A DNA stretch of 8,148 bases from Candidatus Zixiibacteriota bacterium (GCA_030604325.1 JAUVWC010000039.1:1-8148); one strand, 5' to 3'. Positions 1-7,039 are shown, counted from the stretch's first letter. Made by a program: numbers and translations. The notes: generated from the letters alone by a model not told the origin.

Positions 1-1343
1 ATTTCGTCGGTACCGACCCATTCGGCCGCCTGTTTCAGATAGAGCGGGCCCTCGATGTGAATTATCTCGTAGCTCTCCTCGAATCTCGACTGGTAGGCCA
101 CATCGGAGAAACCGAACCTGGCGAGATTCTTACTAATGACCATTGCCGCCAGATAATAGGGAACGTAGTTGCGTGTCTCGGGCGGCAGTCTCCGGTAGAT
201 CGACCAGTAGTCCTGGCCCGTGCGGTTCCGCTTGGCCCACCGCTGGGCCCCGCGGACACGCCCCTCGCCACTATTGTAAGCAGCCATGGCCAGCGGCCAC
301 GCCTGGAATTCGGCGTAGAGGTCCTTCAGGTAGGCTGAGGCCGCTCTGGTACTCAACACGTAATCGCGGCGCTCGTCAAAAAGCCCGCCGGAGCGAGAAG
401 TCTGCAGATCATACTTGCCGGCGGTATAGCTCATGAACTGCCACAGCCCCACAGCACCGGCTCGCGATGTGGCCCTTGCGCTGAATCCGCTCTCTATCAT
501 GCACAGGTAGATCATATCCCGAGGCACCCCTTCCTCCACCAGGATCTCCTCTATCCGATGCTGGTAGCGGCCGGAGCGCTCCAACCAGCGCAGGAAATCC
601 TCCCGTCCCCTGTTGGTATAATAGGAAACCGCACTGTAGACCCTCTTCCATGCGGCGTCAGAGTAACTCTCAAGCCCCATGTCGATATCAATCCGCTCCT
701 CCTCCCTCATCTGGAGGAGCAGGTCCCTGATCTCCTGCCACGAGCCGGGGGCCGTCTCCAGGGCTTCCTCCAGTGCGATGTTCATCGCCTCCACATCGAC
801 TCCCTCACTGCCCTGATCCACACCGGTCTCGAAAACGGAAATGTCAAGGTATGGTATAAGCTGGTCGTAGAGGGCGTTAGCAGCGTTCCAGAGGCGTTCG
901 AACTCCTCCCGGAGACGCAGCCACCCCTCGTGCATGATCATCTCTACTTCCGTGCGTGGCTCTTCGGTTTCGAGTCGGATACGGGGTGGGACGAGCTGAT
1001 CCGCATCAAGCAGGACCTGTTGTGCCTCTTTAATGGTAAATTCGGTGGAGTGGTAGTCACCCTCCTCAAAACTGGTCTCAGCCTCAGCCAACAACAGGCG
1101 GGCTTCGTCCAGGAAGGCGCGTGCAACCGAGACTGGTGCCTGGGAAGCGTCAGGATTGTCGGCGTCCACGGCAAGAGATTCAACTGCAGCGGCGGGTAAG
1201 GCCGTATTAGAATCGGACGATGCAACCGCATCAGCCGGATTGGAACGGTCAGGCAGGATCACCCAACGGGCACATCCTGAAAGCAGCATTATGAGTGTGA
1301 TGACACAGACCCTTATGGAGGGCGTGGGAAGGGTTAAATTCAA
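1..1343 (-). CDS. MltD-like membrane-bound lytic murein transglycosylase lipoprotein (3' end outside window)
   Basis: Cleaves the MurNAc-GlcNAc bond of peptidoglycan, probably from the periplasmic side of the outer membrane. Seen: 447 codons, still open at base 1. Reading from a TTG at 1343, residues 1-24 form a lipoprotein signal: a hydrophobic stretch ending in lipobox LSGC with Cys24. Residues about 50-240 are acidic, mostly helical and unrecognised. The SLT domain follows: ESGF with the likely catalytic Glu284, GLWQFM at 299-304, AYNSGEGRV at 355-363 and ETRNYV at 389-394. The segment after the catalytic domain (YEIIHIEGPLYLKQAAEWVG) resembles the linker of E. coli MltD, so LysM repeats may follow outside the window. 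The TTG start is chosen because AAGGAG lies 10 bases upstream and because no ATG upstream of the lipobox gives a signal peptide. Gene family is secure; the MltD subfamily is likely; the start is probable. Confidence 0.9.
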   Translation of the reverse strand, partial: MNLTLPTPSIRVCVITLIMLLSGCARWVILPDRSNPADAVASSDSNTALPAAAVESLAVDADNPDASQAPVSVARAFLDEARLLLAEAETSFEEGDYHSTEFTIKEAQQVLLDADQLVPPRIRLETEEPRTEVEMIMHEGWLRLREEFERLWNAANALYDQLIPYLDISVFETGVDQGSEGVDVEAMNIALEEALETAPGSWQEIRDLLLQMREEERIDIDMGLESYSDAAWKRVYSAVSYYTNRGREDFLRWLERSGRYQHRIEEILVEEGVPRDMIYLCMIESGFSARATSRAGAVGLWQFMSYTAGKYDLQTSRSGGLFDERRDYVLSTRAASAYLKDLYAEFQAWPLAMAAYNSGEGRVRGAQRWAKRNRTGQDYWSIYRRLPPETRNYVPYYLAAMVISKNLARFGFSDVAYQSRFEESYEIIHIEGPLYLKQAAEWVGTDE

Positions 1344-1353
1344 ATCCTCGTAA

Positions 1354-1359
1354 CTCCTT
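1354..1359 (-). promoter_or_regulatory. Ribosome binding site AAGGAG for the TTG-started transglycosylase
   Basis: On the minus strand AAGGAG sits 10 bases before the TTG at 1343. It supports the TTG start, because the only later ATG before the lipobox cysteine (codon 19) would destroy the signal peptide. A second, closer purine run (GAGGA) overlaps the spacer. Confidence 0.6.
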
Positions 1360-1361
1360 GT

Positions 1362-1392
1362 GTTATATGAAGTTTCCAAAAATAAATATAAC
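1362..1392. repeat. 7-bp inverted repeat in AT-rich intergenic island
   Basis: GTTATAT at 1362-1368 and ATATAAC at 1386-1392 are exact inverted copies separated by 17 bases. They lie in the 67-base gap between the SPOR lipoprotein and the transglycosylase, which is strikingly AT-rich against its GC-rich surroundings. On the minus strand the arm nearer the transglycosylase contains TATAAC, a plausible -10 element about 18 bases upstream of the TTG start, but I see no convincing -35. It could be a promoter, a regulator site, or chance in AT-rich DNA. Confidence 0.3.
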
Positions 1393-1410
1393 CCGACTCG
1401 AACCAGGGTG

Positions 1411-2001
1411 TCAATATACTCCCCCACCGGGCGTAATTGTGACCGGGATCACCATAGCCCCCGTATATCCCAGTTCCTGCAGCTTGGCCAGCAGCCTGTC
1501 GGCATCCTCCCGTTTGGCCTTCCTGCCTACCCGGATGCGATAGTAGGGACTGGTAAAGATGACGAAGACCTCTTCGCCGGGCAGCAGGGGTCCCAGACGC
1601 TCCTGGAAATCCTCCGCTTCATCCGCCGAGGGTGTGATGGCTACCTGGACCTGGTACTCCTTGCGCGGACCCCGCTGCGGGACCCGTTGAACAACGCTTG
1701 TCGTATCGGGAACCGGGGGCAGCGTATCAGGAACAACAATGGTCGGCTGCTCTCCCATGCCCACCAGGGTAAGAACCGCTTCGGGATTCTCAACAATGAC
1801 CTGCTCGCCCCGCCGCGGGGGCGGAGCTACGAGCAGTTCGCCCGCCAGATCCTCCCTCTGGATGACCGGCTCACCCGATGCCGGCTCTTCCGCCGGGCGG
1901 TCGGTGAACCGCGGCCCGATGGCCGTGCATGCCGCGCACAACATCAGGAACATCAGCAATCCGGCAATCAGCGGCCGGCTCGCTCTACCGGGAACTCTCA
2001 T
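1411..2001 (-). CDS. SPOR-domain lipoprotein
   Basis: A 196-residue envelope protein. SPOR domains bind denuded peptidoglycan glycan strands, often at the septum. Seen: residues 1-25 form a signal with a basic start and a hydrophobic core (LIAGLLMFLMLCAAC), so Cys25 is the likely lipidated residue. Residue -3 is Cys22 instead of Leu/Val/Ile, so lipidation is less certain. Residues 26-112 are a low-complexity, proline- and acid-rich linker. Residues about 114-188 fit a SPOR fold, with the typical core YRIRVGRKAKREDADRLLAK. The ATG overlaps the upstream TAA stop by one base (TAATG), with GGAGG 10 bases before it, so translation is probably coupled to the upstream gene. The neighbouring transglycosylase also acts on peptidoglycan, so the two may work on the same substrate; that link is inferred. 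Confidence 0.82.
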   Translation of the reverse strand: MRVPGRASRPLIAGLLMFLMLCAACTAIGPRFTDRPAEEPASGEPVIQREDLAGELLVAPPPRRGEQVIVENPEAVLTLVGMGEQPTIVVPDTLPPVPDTTSVVQRVPQRGPRKEYQVQVAITPSADEAEDFQERLGPLLPGEEVFVIFTSPYYRIRVGRKAKREDADRLLAKLQELGYTGAMVIPVTITPGGGVY

Positions 2002-2963
2002 TACAGATCATCCTCCACAGGAGCAGGTTCGGCCACCACCAGCTCATATAGGGTGGGAAGCAGTATCTCATGATGGCCCAGGAAAACATGTCCCGTCCCC
2101 CCCGAGATCGTGGGACGCGACACTACATTAACACGGGGGCGGTAATGATCATACATGTCGAAGTTCGCTGCATGGAAGCCCGCGGCTTCATGTCCGGCGT
2201 TCCTCGCCATGGCCAGCGCCTTGACGAATACTTCGGGCATCAACACGGCGGAGCCCACATTCAACACCGCGGAACCGGGCACAAGCCGTGTTACCTGGGC
2301 GGTGAAGATCAGGAAATCACGGTAGGTGAGTCCTCCCACCAGTCCGCCATCCATAGCTGGATGCTGGTGGATTATCTCGGTCCCAATGGCGGAATGGACA
2401 GTCACCGGCACCTTCGCCTTCCACAGCCTCCACAGGAGGCTGGATTGCTTGTAGGGTGGATCCAGCTCATCGATGTAGCGCCCCACCCCCTCTCCATAGC
2501 CAAGCCCCTCGGCCTCCGCCTGCCGGGCGGCGCCGTGCAGGTGAGATCCCGTTTCCTCCCACATGCCGAACTCACCGTGTTCCAGATTGACGGCGACATC
2601 CTCGCTGGTGGCTCCTATGAGAGCGATCTCGAAATCGTGGATCATCGCCGCCCCATTGGTGGCAACGCAGGAAATTATGCCCCGTTCCGCCAGATCGATC
2701 ACCAGTGGGGAGCACCCCACCTTCAAAACGTGGGCCCCCATCATCCACAGCACCGGCCACCCCTTCTCACCCGCCAGGCGAAGGCGGCGGGCGAAATCCT
2801 TCAGCGCTTCACCGTTCAGGATGTCAGGGATCCGGTTCTCCGCAACATGTCGTGGTTGGGGTTGCGGCAGGGGCAGGAAGTCCTCGACCGTCACCTTATT
2901 CCTGCGCTCGGCAAGGGGTCGGGTCTCCAGACCCGAGGTATCGAAAATGGGATACCGGCTCAC
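2001..2963 (-). CDS. Deoxyhypusine-synthase-like conserved protein of unknown function
   Basis: A 320-residue, probably cytoplasmic protein with no signal peptide or membrane segment. Its layout parallels deoxyhypusine synthase: GAHVLKVGCSPLVIDLAERG (76-95) sits where that family has its GYTSN...SSGIRE region, followed by a central VATNGAAMIHDFE (100-112) strand-glycine turn. Then come SLLWRLWKAKVPV (175-187), VGSAVLMPEVFVKA (236-249) and a C-terminal RPRVNVVSRPTISGGTGHVF (275-294). Deoxyhypusine synthase joins a spermidine-derived group to eIF5A, which bacteria lack, so the substrate here is unknown; bacterial relatives include homospermidine-type enzymes. There is no lysine after Lys248, so the catalytic lysine of that family, expected near residues 270-285, seems absent. 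It starts with GTG, overlapping the upstream TGA (GTGA), with no clear ribosome site, which suggests coupling. The gene is certain; the family assignment comes from remembered alignment and is moderate. Confidence 0.75.
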   Translation of the reverse strand: MSRYPIFDTSGLETRPLAERRNKVTVEDFLPLPQPQPRHVAENRIPDILNGEALKDFARRLRLAGEKGWPVLWMMGAHVLKVGCSPLVIDLAERGIISCVATNGAAMIHDFEIALIGATSEDVAVNLEHGEFGMWEETGSHLHGAARQAEAEGLGYGEGVGRYIDELDPPYKQSSLLWRLWKAKVPVTVHSAIGTEIIHQHPAMDGGLVGGLTYRDFLIFTAQVTRLVPGSAVLNVGSAVLMPEVFVKALAMARNAGHEAAGFHAANFDMYDHYRPRVNVVSRPTISGGTGHVFLGHHEILLPTLYELVVAEPAPVEDDL

Positions 2964-4042
2964 GACTCAGGTTCGGGGCTCGAGGTGGAGGCCTCCCACC
3001 GGCTGCGCAGCGGCGACTGGGCACTGATACCAATAGCCCTTACGAACACATCCTCAGGCAGTACTTTCTCCAGGCAGTTGTAGTCGGGGCATTCCTCCCA
3101 GGTACACTTCTGCTGCCGGCACTCCTCTGCCGGCCCTGTGAACACCATGTGGCCCGGTCCGTATGGTCCCCACCGGACAGGGTTGTTGGCACCTGCGGGA
3201 GGGTAGATACCAACCACCTTCGTTCCCACTGCCGCTGCCAGGTGGAGGGTCCCGGTGCTGTTGATGATCAACGTATCACAATTTTTAAACACCCAGGCCA
3301 GCTGGCTCAGTGTGGTGTGACCGGTCAGATCCACAACCCCCTCCACAGCGGCAACCTGCGAGGTCAGCTCGGCCTCCTCGGCCATACCCGTGACGATCAC
3401 CTGGAGATCCTCACCGATTAACAGTTCGGCCAGCGTCACGAAATGTTGGACCGGCCAGGGGAGAGACGAATGCCGCCCGTCGGCCCGACGCCTGCTGCCC
3501 GGATGGATGGCCACCATCGGCCGGTCAGAGCGGATGCCCATCTCTTTCAGCAGAGCGCGCGCCGGCGCCTCATCCTCTGGGGGGGGCGGAAGGTAGTTCT
3601 GTGGGCCGCCGGGGGCGGACATCCCGGTGAGCCGCTGCAGCAGCTCGAGGTTGTACTCGATCTCGTGACGCTCGTTGGTCTCGCGGTGTCCGTACCAGCG
3701 TACATTGAACAACAATCCGTAGGCTCTGTAGGCGGTCCCTACCCGCAGGGGGATGCGCGCCCGGAAAGCCGCCCAGGCGTTCCGTGGTGTCGGACGCAAC
3801 ACGAGCAGAGCGTCATAATTACGGCTGGCAAGCAGGCGTGCCAGGTCCGCCGCCGGGCCACCCGGATCGGCCACCACGGCATCGAGGTCCGGGTGGGCCG
3901 CCAGCAGCTGCGTGTACGCCCCATCACAGACAAGTTCCACCTCGACAGAGCGATCATCAAGCTGCTTGGCGGCACTAGCCACAGCCAGAGTCAGGATCGT
4001 GTCTCCGAGCGCATCGTTGCGCAGCAGTCCGATCCGATTCAC
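2960..4042 (-). CDS. Glycosyltransferase family 9 (ADP-heptose:LPS heptosyltransferase-like)
   Basis: A 360-residue GT-B enzyme, likely moving a sugar (heptose in characterised relatives) from a nucleotide donor to lipopolysaccharide or another surface glycan at the inner face of the cytoplasmic membrane. Seen: N-terminal RNDALGDTILTLA (8-20), matching the family's glycine-aspartate loop; AIHPGSRRRADGR (178-190) then LPWP (194-197); DLTGHTTLSQLA (238-249); and NSTGTLHLAAAVGT (261-274) followed by VVGIYPP and a WGP motif at 291-293. These are the donor-binding half of GT9. Asn-Ser-Thr-Gly replaces the commoner Asn-Asp-Thr-Gly. Cysteines 308, 313, 318 and 323 are spaced exactly five apart; a cysteine cluster here is common in the family. 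The GTG start overlaps the upstream TGA (GTGA), with GGAG eight bases before it. Family is secure; donor and acceptor are unknown. Confidence 0.9.
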   Translation of the reverse strand: MNRIGLLRNDALGDTILTLAVASAAKQLDDRSVEVELVCDGAYTQLLAAHPDLDAVVADPGGPAADLARLLASRNYDALLVLRPTPRNAWAAFRARIPLRVGTAYRAYGLLFNVRWYGHRETNERHEIEYNLELLQRLTGMSAPGGPQNYLPPPPEDEAPARALLKEMGIRSDRPMVAIHPGSRRRADGRHSSLPWPVQHFVTLAELLIGEDLQVIVTGMAEEAELTSQVAAVEGVVDLTGHTTLSQLAWVFKNCDTLIINSTGTLHLAAAVGTKVVGIYPPAGANNPVRWGPYGPGHMVFTGPAEECRQQKCTWEECPDYNCLEKVLPEDVFVRAIGISAQSPLRSRWEASTSSPEPES

Positions 4043-5271
4043 CAGCCTTTCTCCAACACTCCCGGCCGGGCCTCGCTTGACATATGGGCGCGCCTGGCGG
4101 AAGCCTGTGTTATTACCGCCTCAAGGCTCTTGTTCAATTCGTTGTACATCTCCCGTAGCACTTTCCGGTAGTAACTGTGAGGGCGACCGATCGGGTCATC
4201 TATTTTACGATAACCAGGCATCCGGCGTCCCTTCAATTCGGCGGCGAGACCTTTTAGCAGAAAGGTCCGCTGCTTCGCCTCAGGGTTGATGATGGCGATG
4301 CGGTTTCTGTGCTGCTCGCTCATGGCAATAATGATATCAGCCTCGTGCGTCATTTGCGGCGTCAACTGCCGCGGACGGTGGGCGGAGATGTCGATTCCCT
4401 CCTCCCATGCCGCCGATTGGGCGTCCTCCGTAGCAGAACCCCAGCTCACGGCGGCCACCCCGGCCGAGGCTACATCCACATCCCCTTCCAGGCCTTTCTT
4501 GCGCAGCAGTGCCTTGAGAGCGCCTTCGGCCATGGGGCTGCGGCAGGCATTACCGGTGCATACGATCACAACCAAGGGGACCGCCTCTCCACCCTCCACC
4601 TCCAGGCCGGTACGCCGGGCCAGACTGTTGGCCGTGACCGCACCGGCTCTGGTGATTCTGAGCGGGACGGCTCGCCCGTCCACGATCGTGCTGGGAGGAC
4701 CGGATATCAGGATGCCTCCATCCAGAATAAGTGCAAGCCTGCCGGCAAAGACCTCCACGATGTCCATGGGGTCAGTTATCGGCTCCAGCCCGGAAATGTT
4801 GGCGCTCGTCGATACCACGGGTGCGCCCAGCAGGGCCGGCAGGCGCCGGGCCGTGGGGTGACCCGACACGCGTACCGCTACCAATCCTTCCTCACCCACC
4901 ACATCCTGCGGCAGCCCGGGCCGCGCCGGCAGAAGCAGCGTCACCGGGCCCGGCCAGCAGGTGCGCGCCACAACTCGGGCCGGATCGGGCATTTCCGCCG
5001 CCAGATCCCCGGCTGCCTCACTGCTCTCCACCAGCACAAGAAATGTTCCGCCCGGCTCGCGGTCCTTTATCGCCCAGAGCCGCCGGATGGCCTCGGGGTT
5101 GAGAGCATCAACTCCCAGGCCGTATTGAGTATCTGTAGGGTAGGCGATCGCCTCTCCTGACCGCATCGCCTCCGCCGCCAGCTCTATCCCCTCTTCACCG
5201 TCGGGTACCAATCGGGGGGAGTCACTGGACCCGGCAGGTTCGGGACCCGGCTCAGCGGCGTTGCTGTTCAC
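4039..5271 (-). CDS. Fusion: threonylcarbamoyl-AMP synthase (YrdC/Sua5) plus low-molecular-weight protein phosphatase
   Basis: A 410-residue, two-domain cytoplasmic protein. Residues about 28-212 are a YrdC/Sua5 domain, which makes threonylcarbamoyl-AMP from threonine, bicarbonate and ATP, the first step of the t6A37 tRNA modification. Its motifs are YPTDTQYGLGVDA (44-56), IKDREPG (68-74), WPGPVTLLLPA (106-116), VAVRVSGHP (131-139) and STSANISG (154-161). It lacks the extra C-terminal Sua5 domain. Residues about 232-390 are a low-molecular-weight phosphatase: P-loop CTGNACRS with nucleophile Cys238 and Arg244, SAG at 269-271, and general acid Asp359 in DDP. Tyrosine-specific relatives usually carry Ile or Leu, and the arginine phosphatase YwlE carries Thr, where this protein has Ala242; the target is therefore open. 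In Bacillus the homologous ywlC and ywlE are near neighbours, so a fusion makes sense. It begins at a GTG overlapping purE by 20 bases. No frameshift separates the domains. Confidence 0.92.
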   Translation of the reverse strand: MNSNAAEPGPEPAGSSDSPRLVPDGEEGIELAAEAMRSGEAIAYPTDTQYGLGVDALNPEAIRRLWAIKDREPGGTFLVLVESSEAAGDLAAEMPDPARVVARTCWPGPVTLLLPARPGLPQDVVGEEGLVAVRVSGHPTARRLPALLGAPVVSTSANISGLEPITDPMDIVEVFAGRLALILDGGILISGPPSTIVDGRAVPLRITRAGAVTANSLARRTGLEVEGGEAVPLVVIVCTGNACRSPMAEGALKALLRKKGLEGDVDVASAGVAAVSWGSATEDAQSAAWEEGIDISAHRPRQLTPQMTHEADIIIAMSEQHRNRIAIINPEAKQRTFLLKGLAAELKGRRMPGYRKIDDPIGRPHSYYRKVLREMYNELNKSLEAVITQASARRAHMSSEARPGVLEKGW

Positions 5272-5698
5272 GGAATGCGGCCCACGACTCAGCGATCACA
5301 TCATCGTGGAGCGAGAGGATGCTGATGGCCAGATAGGCGGCGTTGCGAGCGTTGTTCACCCCTACGCATGCCACCGGCACACCAGGCGGCATTTGGGCGA
5401 TAGAGAGAAGGCTGTCCAGGCCGTCGAGTGCCGCGTCAAGCGGGACGCCGATTACCGGTAGATCCGTGTGTGCGGCCACCGCCCCGGGCAGAGCGGCCGA
5501 TAGCCCGGCCCCACAGATGAAGACCCTGACTCCGCGCCCCGGTGCATCACGCACGAACTCGACCATCTTCTCCGGAGTGCGGTGGGCTGAGATCACCTCT
5601 AAGTCGTATTCCACCCCGAATTCTTCAAGAACTTCGGCGGCCTTCTCCATGGCTGGCTCATCCGACTGGCTGCCCATCAAGATCGCGACCTGTGGCAT
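5252..5698 (-). CDS. purE: N5-carboxyaminoimidazole ribonucleotide mutase / AIR carboxylase catalytic subunit
   Basis: A 148-residue enzyme of de novo purine synthesis that forms 4-carboxyaminoimidazole ribonucleotide; in class I enzymes N5-CAIR, made by PurK, is the substrate. Motifs: MGSQSDEP (8-15), SAHRTPEK (37-44) with the catalytic His39, GAGLSAALPG (63-72), LPVIGVPLDAALDGLDSLLS (80-99), AQMPPGVPVA (101-110) and NNARNAAYLA (115-124). The glycine loop reads AGLSAALPG rather than the AGGAAHLPG of E. coli, so its histidine is replaced by alanine. The QMP and GVP motifs still look class I. The start at 5698 is chosen over in-frame codons further upstream because AAGGAG lies four bases before it and homology begins there. 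It follows purD by 10 bases. No purK is in the window. Confidence 0.95.
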   Translation of the reverse strand: MPQVAILMGSQSDEPAMEKAAEVLEEFGVEYDLEVISAHRTPEKMVEFVRDAPGRGVRVFICGAGLSAALPGAVAAHTDLPVIGVPLDAALDGLDSLLSIAQMPPGVPVACVGVNNARNAAYLAISILSLHDDVIAESWAAFREQQRR

Positions 5699-5702
5699 GC
5701 CG

Positions 5703-5708
5703 CTCCTT
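5703..5708 (-). promoter_or_regulatory. Ribosome binding site AAGGAG of purE
   Basis: AAGGAG sits directly after the purD stop codon and four bases before the purE ATG. It fixes the purE start and rules out the 35-codon in-frame extension that overlaps purD. Confidence 0.75.
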
Positions 5709-6995
5709 TCAGTTTTCAGGGCCTCGCTCGAGCGCCCGCCAGGCGATATCCGGCCGGTAGTAGATACCTTCAAAGGTGATAGCAGCCAGTCCGTCGTAGG
5801 CACGATCTACCGCCGCAGCGATGTCCTCGCCCAGCGCGGCAACTCCGAGGACCCGGCCGCCGGCGGTCACGATCTCTCCTTCACGCTCCGCCGTGCCGGC
5901 ATGGAAAACGATCAGATCCTCCCGGCCGGCACATTTCTCCAGACCGCGGATAGGGAAGCCCTTCTCGTACGCGTCTGGATATCCTCCCGAGGCCAGCACC
6001 ACGCATACGGCGGATCCCCTGCCGATCGACAGCGCTTCGGGGTCCAGATTCCCGTTGGCCGCATCCAGAAGGGCCTGAGCCAGGTCACCTTCCACCAGGG
6101 GGAGTACCACCTGCGACTCGGGATCCCCGAAGCGACAGTTGAACTCGATGACCCAGGGATCTCCTTCGGCGTCGATCATCAGTCCGGCATAGATCACACC
6201 CCGGTAGTCGATACCCTCCCTGGAAAAAGTGTCCAGAAGAGGCCGCATAACGCGGGTATCGACTTTCTCCATCACCTCATCGGTGATGACCGGGGCCGGG
6301 GCATAGGCACCCATGCCCCCCGTATTCAGGCCCGTGTCCCCCGCGCCCACAGGTTTGTGATCCTGGCTCGGCACCAGCGGGAGCAGGTTGCGGCCGTCGG
6401 TGAGAGCCAGAATTGATGCCTCCTCACCCTCGAGTTTCTCCTCGATGACAACCGACTCCCCGGCTTCACCGAACCGTCTCTCCTCCATAATGGCCCGCAC
6501 GATCTCTTTCGCCTCCTGCCGGTCGGAACACACTATCGACCCTTTTCCCGCCGCCAGACCGGAGGCCTTGACCACGATCGGGCCCTCCCCCTCCTCCAGA
6601 TAGGCGAGTGCCCGGCCGGAATCGGTAAAGGTTTGATAAGCAGAGGTAGGAATGCCGGCCCGGCTCATCAGGTCTTTGGCCCACACCTTGGAGCCCTCCA
6701 GGCGCGCCCCCTCGGCCCCGGGACCGAAACAGGGAATGCCGACCCCGCGTATGCGGTCGGCGAGACCCAGTGTCAGAGGCAGCTCCGGACCGACCACCAC
6801 CAGGTCTACGGCCTCTTCCCTTGCCAGCGAGGCCAGACCGTCCAGATCATCGACGGCCACCTGCTTGAGCTCGCCGTCATCGGCCATCCCGACGTTGCCG
6901 GGAGCGGCCATCACCGAGGTAACAGAGGGACAGCGGGCCAGGCACCAGACCAGTGCGTGTTCCCTGCCGCCGGATCCAACCACAAGAACCTTCAT
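5709..6995 (-). CDS. purD: Phosphoribosylamine-glycine ligase (GAR synthetase)
   Basis: A 428-residue ATP-grasp enzyme, the usual family length, that ligates glycine to phosphoribosylamine to make GAR, the second step of purine synthesis. Motifs: KVLVVGSGGREHAL (2-15), VVVGPELPLTLGLADRI (66-82), KASGLAAGKGS (143-153, where the family usually has KADGLAAGKGV), QDHKPVGAGDTGLNTGGMGA (211-230), and the metal- and nucleotide-binding EFNCRFGDPE (284-293). The C-terminal domain is complete. The ATG at 6995 matches the family N-terminus; AGGGA lies five bases before it. A 44-base gap separates it from the gene upstream, and that gap contains no hairpin I can see. It heads the tightly packed purD-purE run. 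Confidence 0.97.
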   Translation of the reverse strand: MKVLVVGSGGREHALVWCLARCPSVTSVMAAPGNVGMADDGELKQVAVDDLDGLASLAREEAVDLVVVGPELPLTLGLADRIRGVGIPCFGPGAEGARLEGSKVWAKDLMSRAGIPTSAYQTFTDSGRALAYLEEGEGPIVVKASGLAAGKGSIVCSDRQEAKEIVRAIMEERRFGEAGESVVIEEKLEGEEASILALTDGRNLLPLVPSQDHKPVGAGDTGLNTGGMGAYAPAPVITDEVMEKVDTRVMRPLLDTFSREGIDYRGVIYAGLMIDAEGDPWVIEFNCRFGDPESQVVLPLVEGDLAQALLDAANGNLDPEALSIGRGSAVCVVLASGGYPDAYEKGFPIRGLEKCAGREDLIVFHAGTAEREGEIVTAGGRVLGVAALGEDIAAAVDRAYDGLAAITFEGIYYRPDIAWRALERGPEN

Positions 6996-7039
6996 CGGGT
7001 CCCTATCTTATTGTGAAATATTATGCTGGTAACGACTGC

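Noticed and set aside
558..1199. Plus-strand open frame of 213 codons
   Set aside because: It lies opposite the transglycosylase, whose SLT motifs and lipobox fix the coding strand. No recognisable motif is present in it.
1391..1411. TGGTTCGAGTC with ACCC/GGGT flanks, resembling a tRNA T-arm or a terminator
   Set aside because: Only a four-base stem with an eleven-base loop forms, the T-arm stem does not pair properly, and no acceptor or CCA sequence is nearby. The T-rich run after it is interrupted, so a terminator is not supported either.
2070..3083. Long plus-strand open frame of 337 codons
   Set aside because: It is antisense to the glycosyltransferase and the deoxyhypusine-synthase-like gene, both of which show clear protein-family motifs. 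High GC content readily opens such shadow frames.
5699..5803. Upstream in-frame extension of purE by 35 codons
   Set aside because: It overlaps the purD C-terminus and is not purE-like. The ATG at 5698 has AAGGAG before it and begins with the family N-terminus.
6996..7039. Possible purD promoter (TTACCA, 16 bases, TAAGAT)
   Set aside because: Transcription from it would begin at or just before the purD start codon, leaving no room for a ribosome site. The match is too weak to list.
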